From the NCBI RefSeq assembly GCF_010093535.1, contig NW_022985228.1:183284-247283 (forward strand): a DNA stretch of 64,000 nt, in the 5' to 3' direction. The notes under the pieces are model-generated. The model was given only the letters and a program-made list of their open reading frames with translations. It searched no databases and was not told the DNA's origin. The position numbers and the translations under genes are program-made. The first letter of the stretch is position 1, and every line of letters starts with the position of its first letter. Source of the stretch: Lindgomyces ingoldianus (Eukaryota > Ascomycota > Dothideomycetes > Pleosporales > Lindgomycetaceae). This document shows, one piece after another, positions 1 through 11,789 of the stretch.

Positions 1-649
1 TTGACCCGGTCCGAGGGTCAGCCAATATATGTACGTGTGAAGCGTAGTGAGTGAGGCGTAGTGAGTGAGGCGTAGTGAGTGAAATCCTACAAGCGCTTCA
101 CCTGCCCGTATTGACAAACGCAGGCACGGCCGCTAGAATCTGTCTAACGAGTATCCTTTTGTTATCTTTAGAGAGATTTTACCCTTGTTAGCCAATGCTT
201 TTGGGGATATCATGCCTAGTATCTATTATCAAGTGTGTTGTTGTCTTTCTGCGGCGAAGAATGGCCCGTGCCAAGGCGGATCGGACCGAGCATCGTCATC
301 TGCGTTGGAGCTGGCATATTCATTTCTATGAGTAGTCATGAGCAGATAGGTCTTGTCATGGTTTCTCAGACAGTATAAAAGAAGGGCTGTGGTTGATAGG
401 GAAGACCGTGGGTTTAAGGATGCTGTGGCAGGTAGGAAAAGCGGGGGTCGTTCATGTGGGTTTGTTTAGCAGGGCAGCAATTCACTAGCGAGTGACCTAC
501 ATTAGCGAGCGCGCTACCTTTGCTAAGACCCTACTAATCTATTTTATTTATCATTAGGGATCTCTCCGCGCATACTCATAAATACTAAATGCACACTCTT
601 GGCATTCCAAGGTTTGCCGCGCGCAATACTTATTGGACATGTTCCCACT
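1..649. other. Largely un-RIPed flank, no gene recognised
   Basis: This stretch has fairly balanced composition and keeps CpA and TpG, unlike most of the window. I see no convincing open frame on either strand. Around 500-535 it contains the phrase 'tttgctaagaccctact', which also lies just inside the terminal inverted repeats of the Fot1-like elements further on, so an old Fot1-type terminus may sit here. It lies beyond the 3' end of the TRM1 relic. Confidence 0.4.
42..83. repeat. 14-bp tandem repeat, three copies
   Basis: The unit gcgtagtgagtgag is repeated three times head to tail, with one terminal change in the last copy. No function is evident. Confidence 0.85.
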
Positions 650-1795
650 AACAATCTAGTATCTAGACGTGTGCAGATCAAAGACTTCCTAGTTTGACAA
701 GAGGATCAAGCCGCGTTATGCCAATGTTTGAGCATCCAAATCAGAGTGCAGCCTAAGCAAGGCCCGCAAGGGCGGAGCAAGTAGTGGCTCCTGGGACGTA
801 GCTCATTTGGTTATTTTAGCGCGAGACATCAGCCCCTAATTCTCGCGCAGCGCGAGTTAATACCAAACATACTTTCCTCTGTCGTGATCTCTTCCAAGGG
901 CCTTGTTAAACACAACTTTGTAGCTAACGCCTAAGTATAATAGTCGTACGCCCCCCTAGCGCGCCTGTGTGGACGCAGTAGCATCCTAAGGTCCCGCATT
1001 CACTCCTAGATCATTAACTTCCATAGCCAGCGCATCTGCTGCTTTAGCTAACACTACGTCTCTAGAACATTCTCTATTCGTTCGTGCGTCTCCAGCTTGA
1101 TACGCAGTGGCCTTAGATATGATAGCATATCTAGGAATTTCTTTTCTCAGAGGCTTCTTTAAGGGAGCCTTCTAGCGGCACTATTCTAACATAATGTGCC
1201 ATATGTTGGTCTAGGAAGCATCAGTACAAATAGATCTAGGTTTGCAGTGGCTTATAGTAACCCTAAAGCCGGCCGAACGCAGGGCCCCTCGCACTGCAGC
1301 CAAAGGAGGCGATTGACAGTGTATCACCTTCGCCACTAAACTTGGAATGAAAAAGAACAGGCTATGATTAATCTCTACAGGATTAACTCTTGGTATGAAC
1401 GGGCCTAGCAGCGCAGCTTCCTCTAACAATGTAGATATTTTGTCCCTTATGCCAAAGGTAATCTCCTCTAGTGCAGTGTAAAGCATGCCCTCTATCTAAT
1501 CCTTCGCTGCATAGGCATTGTATTTAGACTTCTAGACATGTGCTAGCATCCTCTTAATAAACTCTAGGTTATGTAGTGGACCGCTATACATGGGGCCAGA
1601 AAGCTAAGGCGCTGTCAGCGCGATGATCTAGGGATTTGTGTTTTTGCTTACATGAGTTTTAATGCTGCAATGCTCGCACAACTGGTTTGCATATAGCCCT
1701 TGCGTAAAGGAGTGCTTATAAGACGTAACCTTATTTTTGTTTTAGGTAGGCTTGTTGCGAGCGAGAAATTAAGTAGACTAAGATCCGCACCTATT
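650..1795 (-). pseudogene. TRM1 tRNA dimethyltransferase relic, 3' part
   Basis: Minus-strand translation matches the C-terminal half of tRNA (guanine26-N2)-dimethyltransferase, the SAM-dependent enzyme that makes m2,2G26 in nuclear and mitochondrial tRNAs. Recognisable pieces in order are CEHCSIKTHV, SGPMYSGPLHNLEFI, IEGMLYTALEEI, the motif ISHCKPRSICTDAS at about 1,213-1,255 (family form SH..P..IKTDAP), then LRKGTPGYAI and finally RDHDRGKYVWY and a RENWGP-like tail near 800. In-frame stops occur where RIP would convert Trp, Gln or Arg codons. The true stop codon is not certain, so the lower boundary is approximate. The gene is cut at 1,795 by a Ty3/gypsy element and continues at 9,486. The family assignment is strong; loss of function follows from many stops. 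Confidence 0.82.
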
Positions 1796-2388
1796 TGTTA
1801 CGGTCTACAGTTGGACCAGCGTAACTCCACCGACAGTGCTCCACAATCTAGCTGGATTGGGACAGGGCTCGCTTAAAGACCAGTCGGAGGACACAGAGGC
1901 AGCGCAGCTGCCTGAAGTCATGGAAGAATGCGTCGTCCAGTAGGAAAGCAGGCCGCGAGTCCAGGGAGCTAAAGGGAGCCCATAGGAGCTCCTCTTAGCA
2001 GGCTCCTATAAACTCCCGCCAGCTCCCCTTAGCACTTTAGCACATGTATATAGTACGCACATTAAGCAACCTTTAGAAGGTGTGTTTAACATTTAGTTTA
2101 TTCTTTATATAGACTAAGTCGCATTTAGCTTTTTAAAGAGCTGTAATACTATTTATATATCTTGCACTATATATACCTCTAACCCTGTCTACTAGGACTG
2201 TTTAACCTAGCCTCTCTACTGCTGCATTAAGGGCAAACTACAATCTAGTCTCCCTATCCCTCTTTATTAGCCTAATAGCCTGTACGTAGGACTGTACACC
2301 TTACTAGATTAGCCTCTTCCCTCTAACCTCCTTTCTACACTAGGAGCATTCTAAGACCTAAGTGCTTCTTAAAGCAAGAATTATAACA
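1796..2388 (+). repeat. 5' LTR of gypsy-1
   Basis: 593 bp, starts TGTTACGGTC, ends TATAACA. It is preceded by CTATT. It is more RIP-mutated than its partner at 8,888-9,480, mainly over its last third. Confidence 0.93.
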
Positions 2389-5300
2389 TTAAACACTACC
2401 CCTTTAAAAAGTATAGTAACCTTATAACATAACTTAGATTCTAATATAGCCTATGCTGCGCTATTAGGATCTACAGAAGTTCCTACCTAAAGTAAAGCTG
2501 TTCTAGCAGAACAGATTAACTTAATCTAGGATAATATTAAAGAACTCTAGTAGATTAGTAATAAAGTTAGTAAGCTTAAGAAACTTAAGCAAAAAATTAC
2601 TAACCTCTAATAAAAAATAGTAGAACTATAAAATCTTTAAAAACCCCTAAGCCTTTAAAAAGCTACTAACTAAGCTTATTAGATATATAAATTATAAGTA
2701 AAGCTAGTAAAGATCTAGAACATTTTAATAAAAAAAGCAAGTATTATAGCTAAAAAGACTTTAAGACTAGCTCTTTTAAAGCTTTTTAAAGAATTATTAA
2801 AGAACCTCTAACTATTTTTTATAAAATGTTACCTCTACATGCAATATAATAAAAGAGTATTTTAGACTAACACAGAAATAATATTCTAAATAGAACTACA
2901 CCTAAAAGGCCCCTTTATAATTTAGTTTTAACTTTATGTAGACAACTAGATAAACTTTAAAGTAAATAGTAAAGCACTTACTTTTAAAACTAAAGAAATA
3001 TTTAGCAGCATTAAAAACTTTAAAGAAGCCTTAATAGCTATTTATAAAACTTTAAATAAAAAGAAAATTGCAGCTAATAAGCTAGACACTATAAAACAAA
3101 GAAATAACTTAGTTTAGAATTATGCAGCACGCTTTAGAGAATAACAAGCTATCTGCAGATAGATAGACTAGAAAGCTCTCTGCTACATGTTCTATAATAG
3201 ACTAAGTAAAATAGTAAAGGATAAGTTTATGCATAGTAATAAGCTAACTACCTTTAAAAATTTTATTACGTAAGTAATAACCTATAACAACTGCTATAAA
3301 GAGAGTAAGAGAGAAAAGAAATAAAAAGGAACTCTCTAAAAACTAAAGTTTATTCTTAAAAAAAGAAAGCTTTTATAATATAATAAAAAACTAATAGACC
3401 TTAGTTACATAAAGCATACATAAAGCCCCTCTTTTAAAAAGAGCTAAGTTTTAGAACATAATAAGCTGCCCCTAATAAAGAAATAATAAAAGTGGCTAAA
3501 AAATAAGGCCTGCCTAAACTATAGAAAAGTAGGACATTTCTACTAAAACTGCCTAGACTTCTAGAAGAGGGAGAATAAAAATACTACTATAATAATAAAA
3601 GCTATTACTGCTAAATACAGCCTTATAGATAAGAAAATATTAAAAAGATTAAATAACAGACTTTGCTAGTAATATAAAAGCAACTACTCTTTAAACAACT
3701 ATTTTAAAGTGTACTAAAAAGTAGTTATTTAAAACTTTAGTAGCCTTAATATAGTGTTACAGGACCTTATAATTCTTAAGGGATATAGAGAAAAGACTTA
3801 AATCTAAAGATACATTATAAATGTTTATAAAAAAGAAGAATAGTTTCTTCTATAAGACTAAATCTCTAGCACTTTAGTAAAAAAGCTCTTTTAATAGTTT
3901 TAAAAATGTAAATGCTAGAAATGTAGTCTATAACATAACTACTTAAGTTATTGCATAGTTATGCTTTACTAAGTAAATATTAGCAACAACTATCTTACAT
4001 TTAACATTATATAACATATAGCTAAAGTTAAATATAACATTATAAATAAAAAGAAATAATAGCAGTTTTTTATAAAAATCTAAGACTAGAAACTAGAAGG
4101 ACTAGGCAGACCTGCTAGGTTTAAAGTCCTAAAGCTAGTACTTAGGAAGCCTAAGACACTACTTCCTAGCCTTATAATTAGCAGAAAGGCTTTAGTAATG
4201 CAATAGAGCTATAGTTAGTGCGCACTCTGTAGAAATAAAACCTATAGCACTAATAATTACTAATAAAAAGGACACCCTGTTTAGATAGTACAAACGCAGG
4301 AATACTCTTAGTAGACCTAGGAGAGTCCTCTTAACACATTACATAGACCTAATAATTGTCTATACCCCTAGTACTAATGCACATAACAGTATTGCCTTAA
4401 GCATTAGAATAATAAGCATAAGATAGGCTAGTAGCCTACATAGAAAAAGAACTATAATAGATGCCTATAGTAAGGAACAGCCTTAGCCTGCAAAACTATA
4501 AACTGTTACACCTGCTAAATAGCGCCCCTACACAAGCAGAAGAAATAGGCAGCATGTAAAAAATAAGATAACTATAAGTTTTACTATTTTTAATAAAAAG
4601 CAGTAAGAAAAGAAGACTACTTAATGTTACATTACTTAGTTAAAGATTATAAATGTAAAGCAGCTAACTACTATAATAGAGAACATTAAATTAATAAAAA
4701 AAAAAATAAGTTTAATAATAACTTATAGAATATTAACTTATATCTTTTTTTAATAAAGAAGTTAAACATAACATAGCAGCAGTAATTATAGTAGAACAAG
4801 AGGCAGGACACAGCCTAACAACTACCTTTATGTATAAAGGGTAGCCTAGACTAGCTCTTGTAGACAGCAGATGCACCTTTACTGCTATAGATAAGGATTA
4901 AGTAGATAAACAAAGTATACTATTCTATATTAAAAAAAACTTATTTATGGTAACTCTTACTAACACATTATTAATTAAATATAGTAGAGAATAGATTAAC
5001 CTAGAAACTTATAAGAAAGACTTTAAGACCTCTAACATAAAAGACTAGAGGTCTATAAACATACTTAAGCTAGAAGGCAAATATAATATAATTTTAGGCT
5101 ATAATTAGCTTAAAACACATAATTCTGTAATTAACTAAAGGACTATAACTATAAAAACTTCTAACAACTATGCACACATAACCTAGTTAGCATGCTATAA
5201 TAACTAATGCCTAGTCTATAAATAAGCAAAATAAGGTAGCAGTTACTACTTAAAAAAAGAAAACTTTAGAAGTTCTCTTACTAAAAGCTAAAAGCCTAGG

Positions 5301-8100
5301 TAATAAAAATAATAAAAAAAAAACTTAAAAAAGTCCCTTATAAAAAAATTAAAGCTAATAAAGATGTAAAATAAATTAGCATTATCTAAGTCTAAGAAAA
5401 GAGCTACATCCCTGCTAAATATAAAAATTATAAGAATATGTTTAAGACACTAGAGGACCTAAAAGAACTACTACTACACTAGCCTTAGAATTATGCTATT
5501 AACTTAATAAAAGATTCTAACTTAAAAACCTATAAGCTCTGTCCTTTAATAAAGACATAAAAAAAAGCCTTATAAGAATACATTAATAGAATGCTAGCAT
5601 AAGGCTATATCTAAGAAAGCTATAGCTTAGTAGCTTTAGCTGTAGTTTTTGCAAAAAAGAAAAAAAAATTTAAGTTTATTAAAACTATAAGACTTTAAAT
5701 AATAACATAATCTAAAATTAGTTTTTTTTACTAATTATATAAGATATTATAAACTAATTAAAAGGAACCTAGTACTTTATAAAGTTTAATGTATAAGATA
5801 AATTTAATAAGATAAGAATAAGAGAAAGTAATAAATAGCTTACAGTGTTTAGAACCCTATAAAGACTTTATAAACTATTAGTAATACTGTTTAGCTTAAT
5901 AAATGCCCTAGCAACATTCTAGTAAATTATTAATACAGCCTTTAACCTATACCTTAATGTCTTTACTTTAGTATATTTAGATAACGTCCTTATCTATTTA
6001 AAAGATACTCTAGAAGACTATGTATAAAAGGTACAAAAAGTTTTAGAGCAGCTTAGAAAGTACAGACTTTACTTACAGCTCTCTAAATGCAAATTCTATG
6101 TTACTAAAATAGAATACTTAGAATTTATAATTAATAAAAAAAAATAAAAATTAACCTAGCTAAAGTATAAAAAGTACTTAAATAGCTTAAACCTATAATA
6201 GTTAAAGAAGTTAAAGAATTTCTAGGACTATCTAGGTATGTTAGATAAATAGTTAAAAACTATTTAAAAATTACTATACTATTAACTAACGCTATAACTA
6301 AAGAATAAGTAATAGCAAAATTTGTTTAGACTCTAGAAATAAATAAAGTATTTCTAGTGTTAAAGCAAGCTATAACAGCTAAGCTAGTGCTAAGAATGTA
6401 TAACCTATAGTTAGATACTAAAATCCACACAGATGCGTCCCTAGAAGCTAGCAGAGCGACCCTCTATTAAAAACAAGAAGACAGAAAATAGCACCTAGTT
6501 GCGTACTATTCTGCTAAGTTCTTAGGACCTAAAGCAGGGTACAGCATACCTAACAAAGAGTTAAAAGCAATACTAAATGCTGTAAGAGTATAGGCTATAG
6601 AGCTATATAAAATAGCAAAGCTGTTCTATATTATAACTAACTATGTAAATTTAGTTATGTTTCTAACAGTAAAGAAACTCTTACTAATGCATATAAAATA
6701 AGTAATAGAGCTTGCCTAGTTTAACTGCATTATTAAGTATGTTCTAGAAACATAGAACTAGTAGGCTAACGCCTTTAGCTAAAGACTAAACTACTTTAAT
6801 AAAGAAAAGAAAAGAACTAAAAAGTTTACACTTTTTAAAAAAACTAATAAAGAATAGATTTATAATAGGCCTAAACTTATAAAAGAATTCTACATACTTA
6901 TAGCTAGTAAGTAAAGATAAAAAAATTTAATCTAGAAATATTACAAATCTCTAATGTTTAGACACTTAGGAATAGGCACTTTTTAGAAAAAGCTAAGAGC
7001 TGCTATTTTTTAATATATACTAAAGATAAAGTAACTATGCACAGAGGTGCTTAGAGAATGTAATACCTATAATAGAAACAACTTATAAAGGCATAAGGCC
7101 TATAGGTACCTTTAACTAATTAAAGCCCTAAAGTTACTATAGATAATAATTATAATAAACTTTATTATAAGATTACCCCTGTCTAAAGAACTAGAGACAG
7201 ACAGGATGTGCAACATAATTATAGTAGCTCTAGATAAAACTACTAAGTATCTTTATACTTAGCCTTTAAAAAAGATAATAACTGCTAAAGAATTTATTTA
7301 TAAATTAAAACAGAACATAATATTAGTATATAAATGCTTTAGAATTATTATCTCTAACTAAGATAAATTATTTACTAGCAGCTTCTAGAAAGTAGTAATA
7401 AGGCACCTTAGTATAACATATAAGCTATTAACTGCCTACTACCTACAGACAGACAGCTAGACTAAAAGAGTAAATGTAGAAGTAAAGAAATACTTAAGAA
7501 AGTACATCTTCTATACTTAGAATAATTAGGCAGTATAGCTTCTAATAGCACAGCTAGCTATTAACAATGTAGAATTAGCTATAATAAAAAAAACACTATA
7601 TAGAGCTAATTTTAGATATAACTCTTACTTTACATTACATAGAAATTAACCTATAGACTTATAGAAATTAATAGATTAGCTAATAAACCTATATTAGATA
7701 TATAAAAAGTTAGCTGTAGAAGCTAGAACTAGCAGAGAAATAATAGAAACATATGTAAACAAATTATAACAGCTAAGACTAGAAATCTGCCTAGAAGACT
7801 ATGTCTACTTTAATATAAAAAACTTTAAGATACCTAGACCCTTTAGGAAGCTAGTAGAAAAAAAAATAAGACTTTATAAAGTTTTATAAACTTAGTAAAA
7901 TAACTGCAAGCTTAAGCTTTCTTTACACATAAAAATCTACTTATAGTTCTATATCTCTAGACTAGAAAAAGCACTTAAAGAGATTCCTTTATCTACACAG
8001 AGATAAAAGAATAAAGAAACAGAATATAAAGTTAAACACATTATAAGTAATTAAAAAAACTAGAAAAAATTTTTAGTAAAATAAAAAAGGTAGCTTACTA
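2389..8100 (+). pseudogene. gag-pol relic of gypsy-1
   Basis: No frame is open, but domains are legible in order. A zinc knuckle at 3,511-3,552 reads C-L-N-Y...GH....C, with the second Cys changed to Tyr. A retropepsin core at about 4,854-4,890 reads LALVDSRCTF, where the family has DSG. The reverse transcriptase active site at 5,974-5,985 reads YLDN for YLDD. An RNase H TDAS motif lies at 6,429-6,440. Integrase follows from about 7,150, with AYYLQTDS at 7,434-7,457 (family form AYHPQTDGQ). Each damaged catalytic residue is explained by one G-to-A or C-to-T change. The product would have been the Gag shell and the polyprotein for reverse transcription and integration. Confidence 0.9.
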
Positions 8101-8329
8101 GTAAAAACACATAGAAACTAGCTAAGAATTTGCAGAACGCGCAGCTGTTAGTATAAGAGTACCTTTAGGCTTATCTAAAAGAAACTAGCTAGGCAATAAA
8201 GCACCTATATTAAAAGGAACAGCTATGTTATTACTAGATAGCAGTAGCCTTTAGAGATAAGTCCTAGCTGATAAAGGCTAAGAGAGGGAATAGCTTTTTA
8301 CTTTAGCCTTAAGGGCTTTTATCTTGTCT

Positions 8330-8640
8330 AAGAAGGAGAGATTCTTTTTTAAGTACTTTATATAATAAGCCTTTAATAGATCTAATAACTTTTAGATATA
8401 ATTTTATCTAAAACGCTCTTTATTTATTACCTCTAGCATTTTCTTTTGTAAACAGAGTTGTTTCTAGACTTAAGCCTGCTACTTATTCTATAACACACAG
8501 TCCTAGGCCTGTAAGGTCTTAGCTTTATAAAAAAGCGTCTCTCTTTCTTTCTCTAAATAGTTCTATGTAGCATTAGAAATAAAGGTGTTGCATTTACTGT
8601 GCTTTTTTACACACTTAACGCATTTATCTAAGGACAAAGT
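8330..8640 (-). pseudogene. Antisense cysteine-motif ORF relic in gypsy-1, between integrase and 3' LTR
   Basis: On the minus strand, opposite to gag-pol, a frame begins LDKCVKCVKKHSKCNTFIS, continues NYLEKERE, and ends KLLDLLKAYYIKYLK. Interruptions are RIP-type stops. The order CxxC....C, a charged helical stretch, then a C-terminal YxIxYLK segment is also found in the second gypsy element at 14,957-15,238 with the same relative position and orientation. The CxxC cluster suggests a small zinc-binding or DNA-binding protein, but I do not recognise the family and make no functional claim. Conservation of the amino acid pattern in two diverged elements supports real coding in the past. Confidence 0.6.
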
Positions 8641-8887
8641 TAATATATAAGACAACTTTAAAAATTAGTAAGCGCTATAGGGTCTTATCTTTGTCTAGTA
8701 AAAAGAATTAAAATAAAAAGCAACATAAAGATAATAAAATAAACAGGACTAATAAGCTATTTAGTATAAAAAGAATAAATGTTAAGGACGCTTTCTAGTA
8801 AGAGAATGCACACTTTATAAATAAACTTTTACTAACACAGTTGTGTGAGCAGAGCGGCAAGGACGCCGCTAGGGAGCGGGGGCAGCG

Positions 8888-9480
8888 TGTTACAGTCTAC
8901 AGTTGGACTAGCGTAACTCCACTGACAGTGCTCCACAATCCAGCTAGATTAGGACAGGGCTTGCTTAAAGACTAGTTAGAGGACACAGAGGCAGCGTAGC
9001 TGCCTAAAGTTATAGAAGAATGCGTTGTTTAGTAGGAAAGCAGGCCGCAAGTCTAGAGAGCTAAAGGGAGCCTATAGGAGCTCCTCTTAGCAGGCTCCTA
9101 TAAACTCCCGCCAGCTCCCCTTAGCACTTTAGCACATGTATATAGTACGCACATTAAGCAACCTTTAGGAGGTGTGTTTAATGTTTAGTTTATTCTTTAT
9201 ATAGACTAAGTAGCATTTAGCTTTCTAAAGAGCTGTAATACTATTTGTATATCTTACACTATATATACCTCTAACCTTGTCTACTAGGACTGTTTAACCT
9301 GGCCTCCCTACTGCCGCATTAAGGGCAAACCATGATCCGGTCTCCCTATCCCTCTCCATTAGCCCAATAGCCTGTACGTAGGACTGTACACCCTACCGGA
9401 TTGGCCCCTTCCCTCCGACCTCCTTTCCACACCAGGAGCATCCTAAGACCCGAGTGCTTCCCGAAGCAAGGATTGTAACA
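8888..9480 (+). repeat. 3' LTR of gypsy-1
   Basis: 593 bp, starts TGTTACAGTC, ends GTAACA, followed by the CTATT duplication. Its distal end keeps GC-rich sequence such as 'gatccggtctcc' that is degraded in the 5' LTR. Confidence 0.93.
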
Positions 9481-9485
9481 CTATT

Positions 9486-10670
9486 CTAGTAGTGATATAT
9501 AATCATTGTCTTACTAGCTAGAAGTTTGACATTATTTAGAGCCTTGCGGATACAGACAAAGACATAAATGTAGTAGTCAATAGAAAGTAACAAGAGAGGC
9601 TTAATAGCCATGCTATAACGAGCTGCTGATGAAGCGACTGCATGTAATATTAACTAGAGGCCTCCCTCGTGGCAAGGTTCTCCCTTGAAGGGCAGGCCGC
9701 TATACTGCAAGTATGTCTTTTCTAGGTAGCCATGCGAGGCGAAGCTAGCTGAGTCTGTGCAAGTTACACATAGGAGGCCACTGTCATTAATTGCCTAGAT
9801 AGATGCATCTATAAATAGAGCGGCAGTTCTGTACGGATCTAGGTTAATAACCTTGTAACTAATCTTCTTAACAAAGCTGTACATGTACGCAATAGCATTA
9901 CTAGTATTAGCCTTGATCTTTTCTTCTAGCTTGTTATACTTAACATTAAGTTTAATAGAGTCTATTGCTAAACTAGATAAGCTGTTTGCCGTGATAGTTG
10001 TTGTAAACGGAATCTCCTTTGCATAATGCAAGGCCCTAAGACTAGTAGCAGATAGCGCGTCTAGAATTTAAAACTAGGGTGTGTATGCTCCGCTTCTGTT
10101 TAGTAATTTTATAGGATTGTTAGACAGAACTAGTCTATAGAGATCTGTATTCCTATTTGAAGAAATATCTAGGATAGGATGTGCTGTGGTTTCTATCTCC
10201 TCTAAAACATTCTTAGTAGCCATGCCCGCTAACGCATCTGATGTACCTGTACCTTCTGTCCTTGTTTTCTTTAAGGGAAGCCCCAGCTTCGCATTCGAGT
10301 TCGCCTGTTGGCCGTTAGCGTCCTTGTCTTGTAACTTCCTCTTCTTTTGCCTATTTAACTTCTTTAATGCTGCTTCGTGTTTCTGTCTCTTGCGCGTAAC
10401 AAAGTCTTCCCTAAAAGTCTTGATCGCAAGGACACTAAGATCGCAATTAAACTGCTATATAGGGTTATAAAAGACTTGCTGTTTCTAACTATCTTCCTTT
10501 GATATTTTCAAGTCCATGGAGGTTAGTGTTCCCTAGGGTACCAAGATGTAGGCAAGACCTTCCCTAATAGTAGTGTAGTCCCTTACCTTATAACTAACAT
10601 CCTAACTAGCCTCTAGTTCCATCTCTATTGTATTTAAGAGCGTATAGGCTTTTTCTCCTTCTGAGGCCAT
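9486..10670 (-). pseudogene. TRM1 tRNA dimethyltransferase relic, 5' part
   Basis: The ATG at 10,670-10,668 opens a frame reading MASEGEKAYTLLNTIEMELE, then TTIREGLAYIL, then DLSVLAIKTFREDFVTRKRQ, a low-complexity Lys/Arg insert, and ALSATSLRAL. The methyltransferase core follows: YAKEIPF, SIKLNV, the SAM/guanine-site motif INLDPYRTAALFIDA near 9,800-9,855 (family form DLDPYGTAAPFIDAA), GLLCVTCTDSASFA, GYLEKTY, GLPFKGEPCHEGGL, and MAIKPLLLLSIDYYIYVFV. This is the canonical TRM1 order. The damaged positions, for example G to R in DPYGT, are RIP-compatible. Its 3' continuation is at 650-1,795 beyond the gypsy insertion. As a full-length host-gene copy it implies a functional paralogue elsewhere in the genome. 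Confidence 0.87.
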
Positions 10671-11544
10671 TTTTAACGAGGTAAAAATCAGTCACAGAGC
10701 TAGGCTACTAATGATCCAAGCCTCTCAAGCTATTAATTAAAGGGATGCCGGCGCACATAGATAGCAGAGGGGGAAAGAGAAGGCAGCTAGAATTTGCTGT
10801 TAGGTAAGAGCAGCGTGGGTGGTTTTAGGTTGTTGTAAGGGAGGACGTTAGGTGCACTCTGTTTTCGTGACTGTGCAAAGCCTCGACAGTTAACAAAATT
10901 TTAAAGGTTATTTTTAGATGCAATTTAAGCTTAAAATTAGCGTCTTGGCAAACGTATTCATAGCAGCCATAAGCCTCTTGTTCCTTACTACAACTTGCTA
11001 TAGAATACGTGCTTGTATATTCTAATGCTTCTAGACAGCCTGCTCTTGCTTCTTAGGCTTGATGCCTACAGCCTACTTGTTGACGTGGGGTAGCGTTTTG
11101 TGAGGCAATTTTCTCGTATTGATCCTTTAAGGACGGGTAGGTAAGCAGGTGCCTAAACCTAGCTCCTAAACAGGGCGAGTTTGAACCACTAACACCCGCC
11201 TTGCCGCAGCCTCTAATTACTTTCTCTTACAAACAAAGGGCTGACTTCTGCTGTTCTGTTTGTTGTTATATCCTTCTGTTCTCTCCATCTTACTCTAGAC
11301 CTACACATTATCCCTTACTAATATTTTTATTGCACTTTAAACTATAATAGGGAGAACTACGACTACGCTAGCCTCTAAGGCTTATCGTGACGACCTAGAT
11401 GCTGTCTTGATGCACACAACCCTAGACGATTACAACAATGACGCGCCTAAAATCACAGGTCTCCTGCCTTTATATACAAATAGCAAGAGCGCTGTCCTAC
11501 CCCTAATGCCTATCCACTACATCTAACCTCCCCCCGCTGTTATA
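10671..11544. other. Spacer between TRM1 relic and recombinase relic
   Basis: Moderately RIP-affected sequence. Around 11,340-11,530 a plus-strand frame reads TLASKAYRDDLDAVL and LDDYNNDAPKITGLLPLY without stops, which may be a short relic of an unrecognised gene, but it is too short to name. Otherwise I see nothing. Confidence 0.3.
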
Positions 11545-11767
11545 TGTAATGAGGTAGGCGCCCCGCCTGCCAAGCCGATACTATACGACTTTCCCCACTG
11601 TACCAAAAGGTACGCACGAGAATACTTAAGCTAAGTATTCTCGCATAGTATAATATATATATAGGTAATGCTAGGGTAAGCACTAGCACTGGCGGTTGTC
11701 TCTAGCCTAGCCTAAACCTCTATGAGCGAGAGAGGGCCACGTGGTTGACCGTGCCGACATCGTTACA
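11545..11767 (+). mobile_element. 223-bp solo-LTR-like element, TSD TTATA
   Basis: Starts TGTAATGAGG, ends ATCGTTACA, and is flanked on both sides by TTATA. The TG...CA termini and 5-bp duplication are typical of an LTR element reduced to a single LTR. It contains a perfect hairpin, gaatacttaag/cttaag-type, near 11,610-11,645. Further copies are at 37,677-37,899, 52,289-52,511 and 52,658-52,878. Confidence 0.85.
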
Positions 11768-11789
11768 TTATAGATCATAACAAAGGATT

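Larger units (their letters stand above)
1796..9480 (+). mobile_element. Complete Ty3/gypsy LTR retrotransposon (gypsy-1), RIP-inactivated
   Basis: Two 593-bp LTRs, each starting TGTTAC and ending TAACA, bound a 7.7-kb element. The five bases before it and after it are both CTATT, a clean target-site duplication. Domain order gag, protease, reverse transcriptase, RNase H, integrase (integrase after RNase H) defines Ty3/gypsy and sets the plus orientation. The element sits inside the TRM1 relic. Differences between the LTRs are almost all C/T or G/A transitions, as RIP gives. The last roughly 180 bp of the 3' LTR (9,300-9,480) is much less mutated than the same part of the 5' LTR. Confidence 0.95.

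Noticed and set aside
10186..10470. 94-codon plus-strand frame
   Set aside because: It is the shadow of the minus-strand TRM1 relic.
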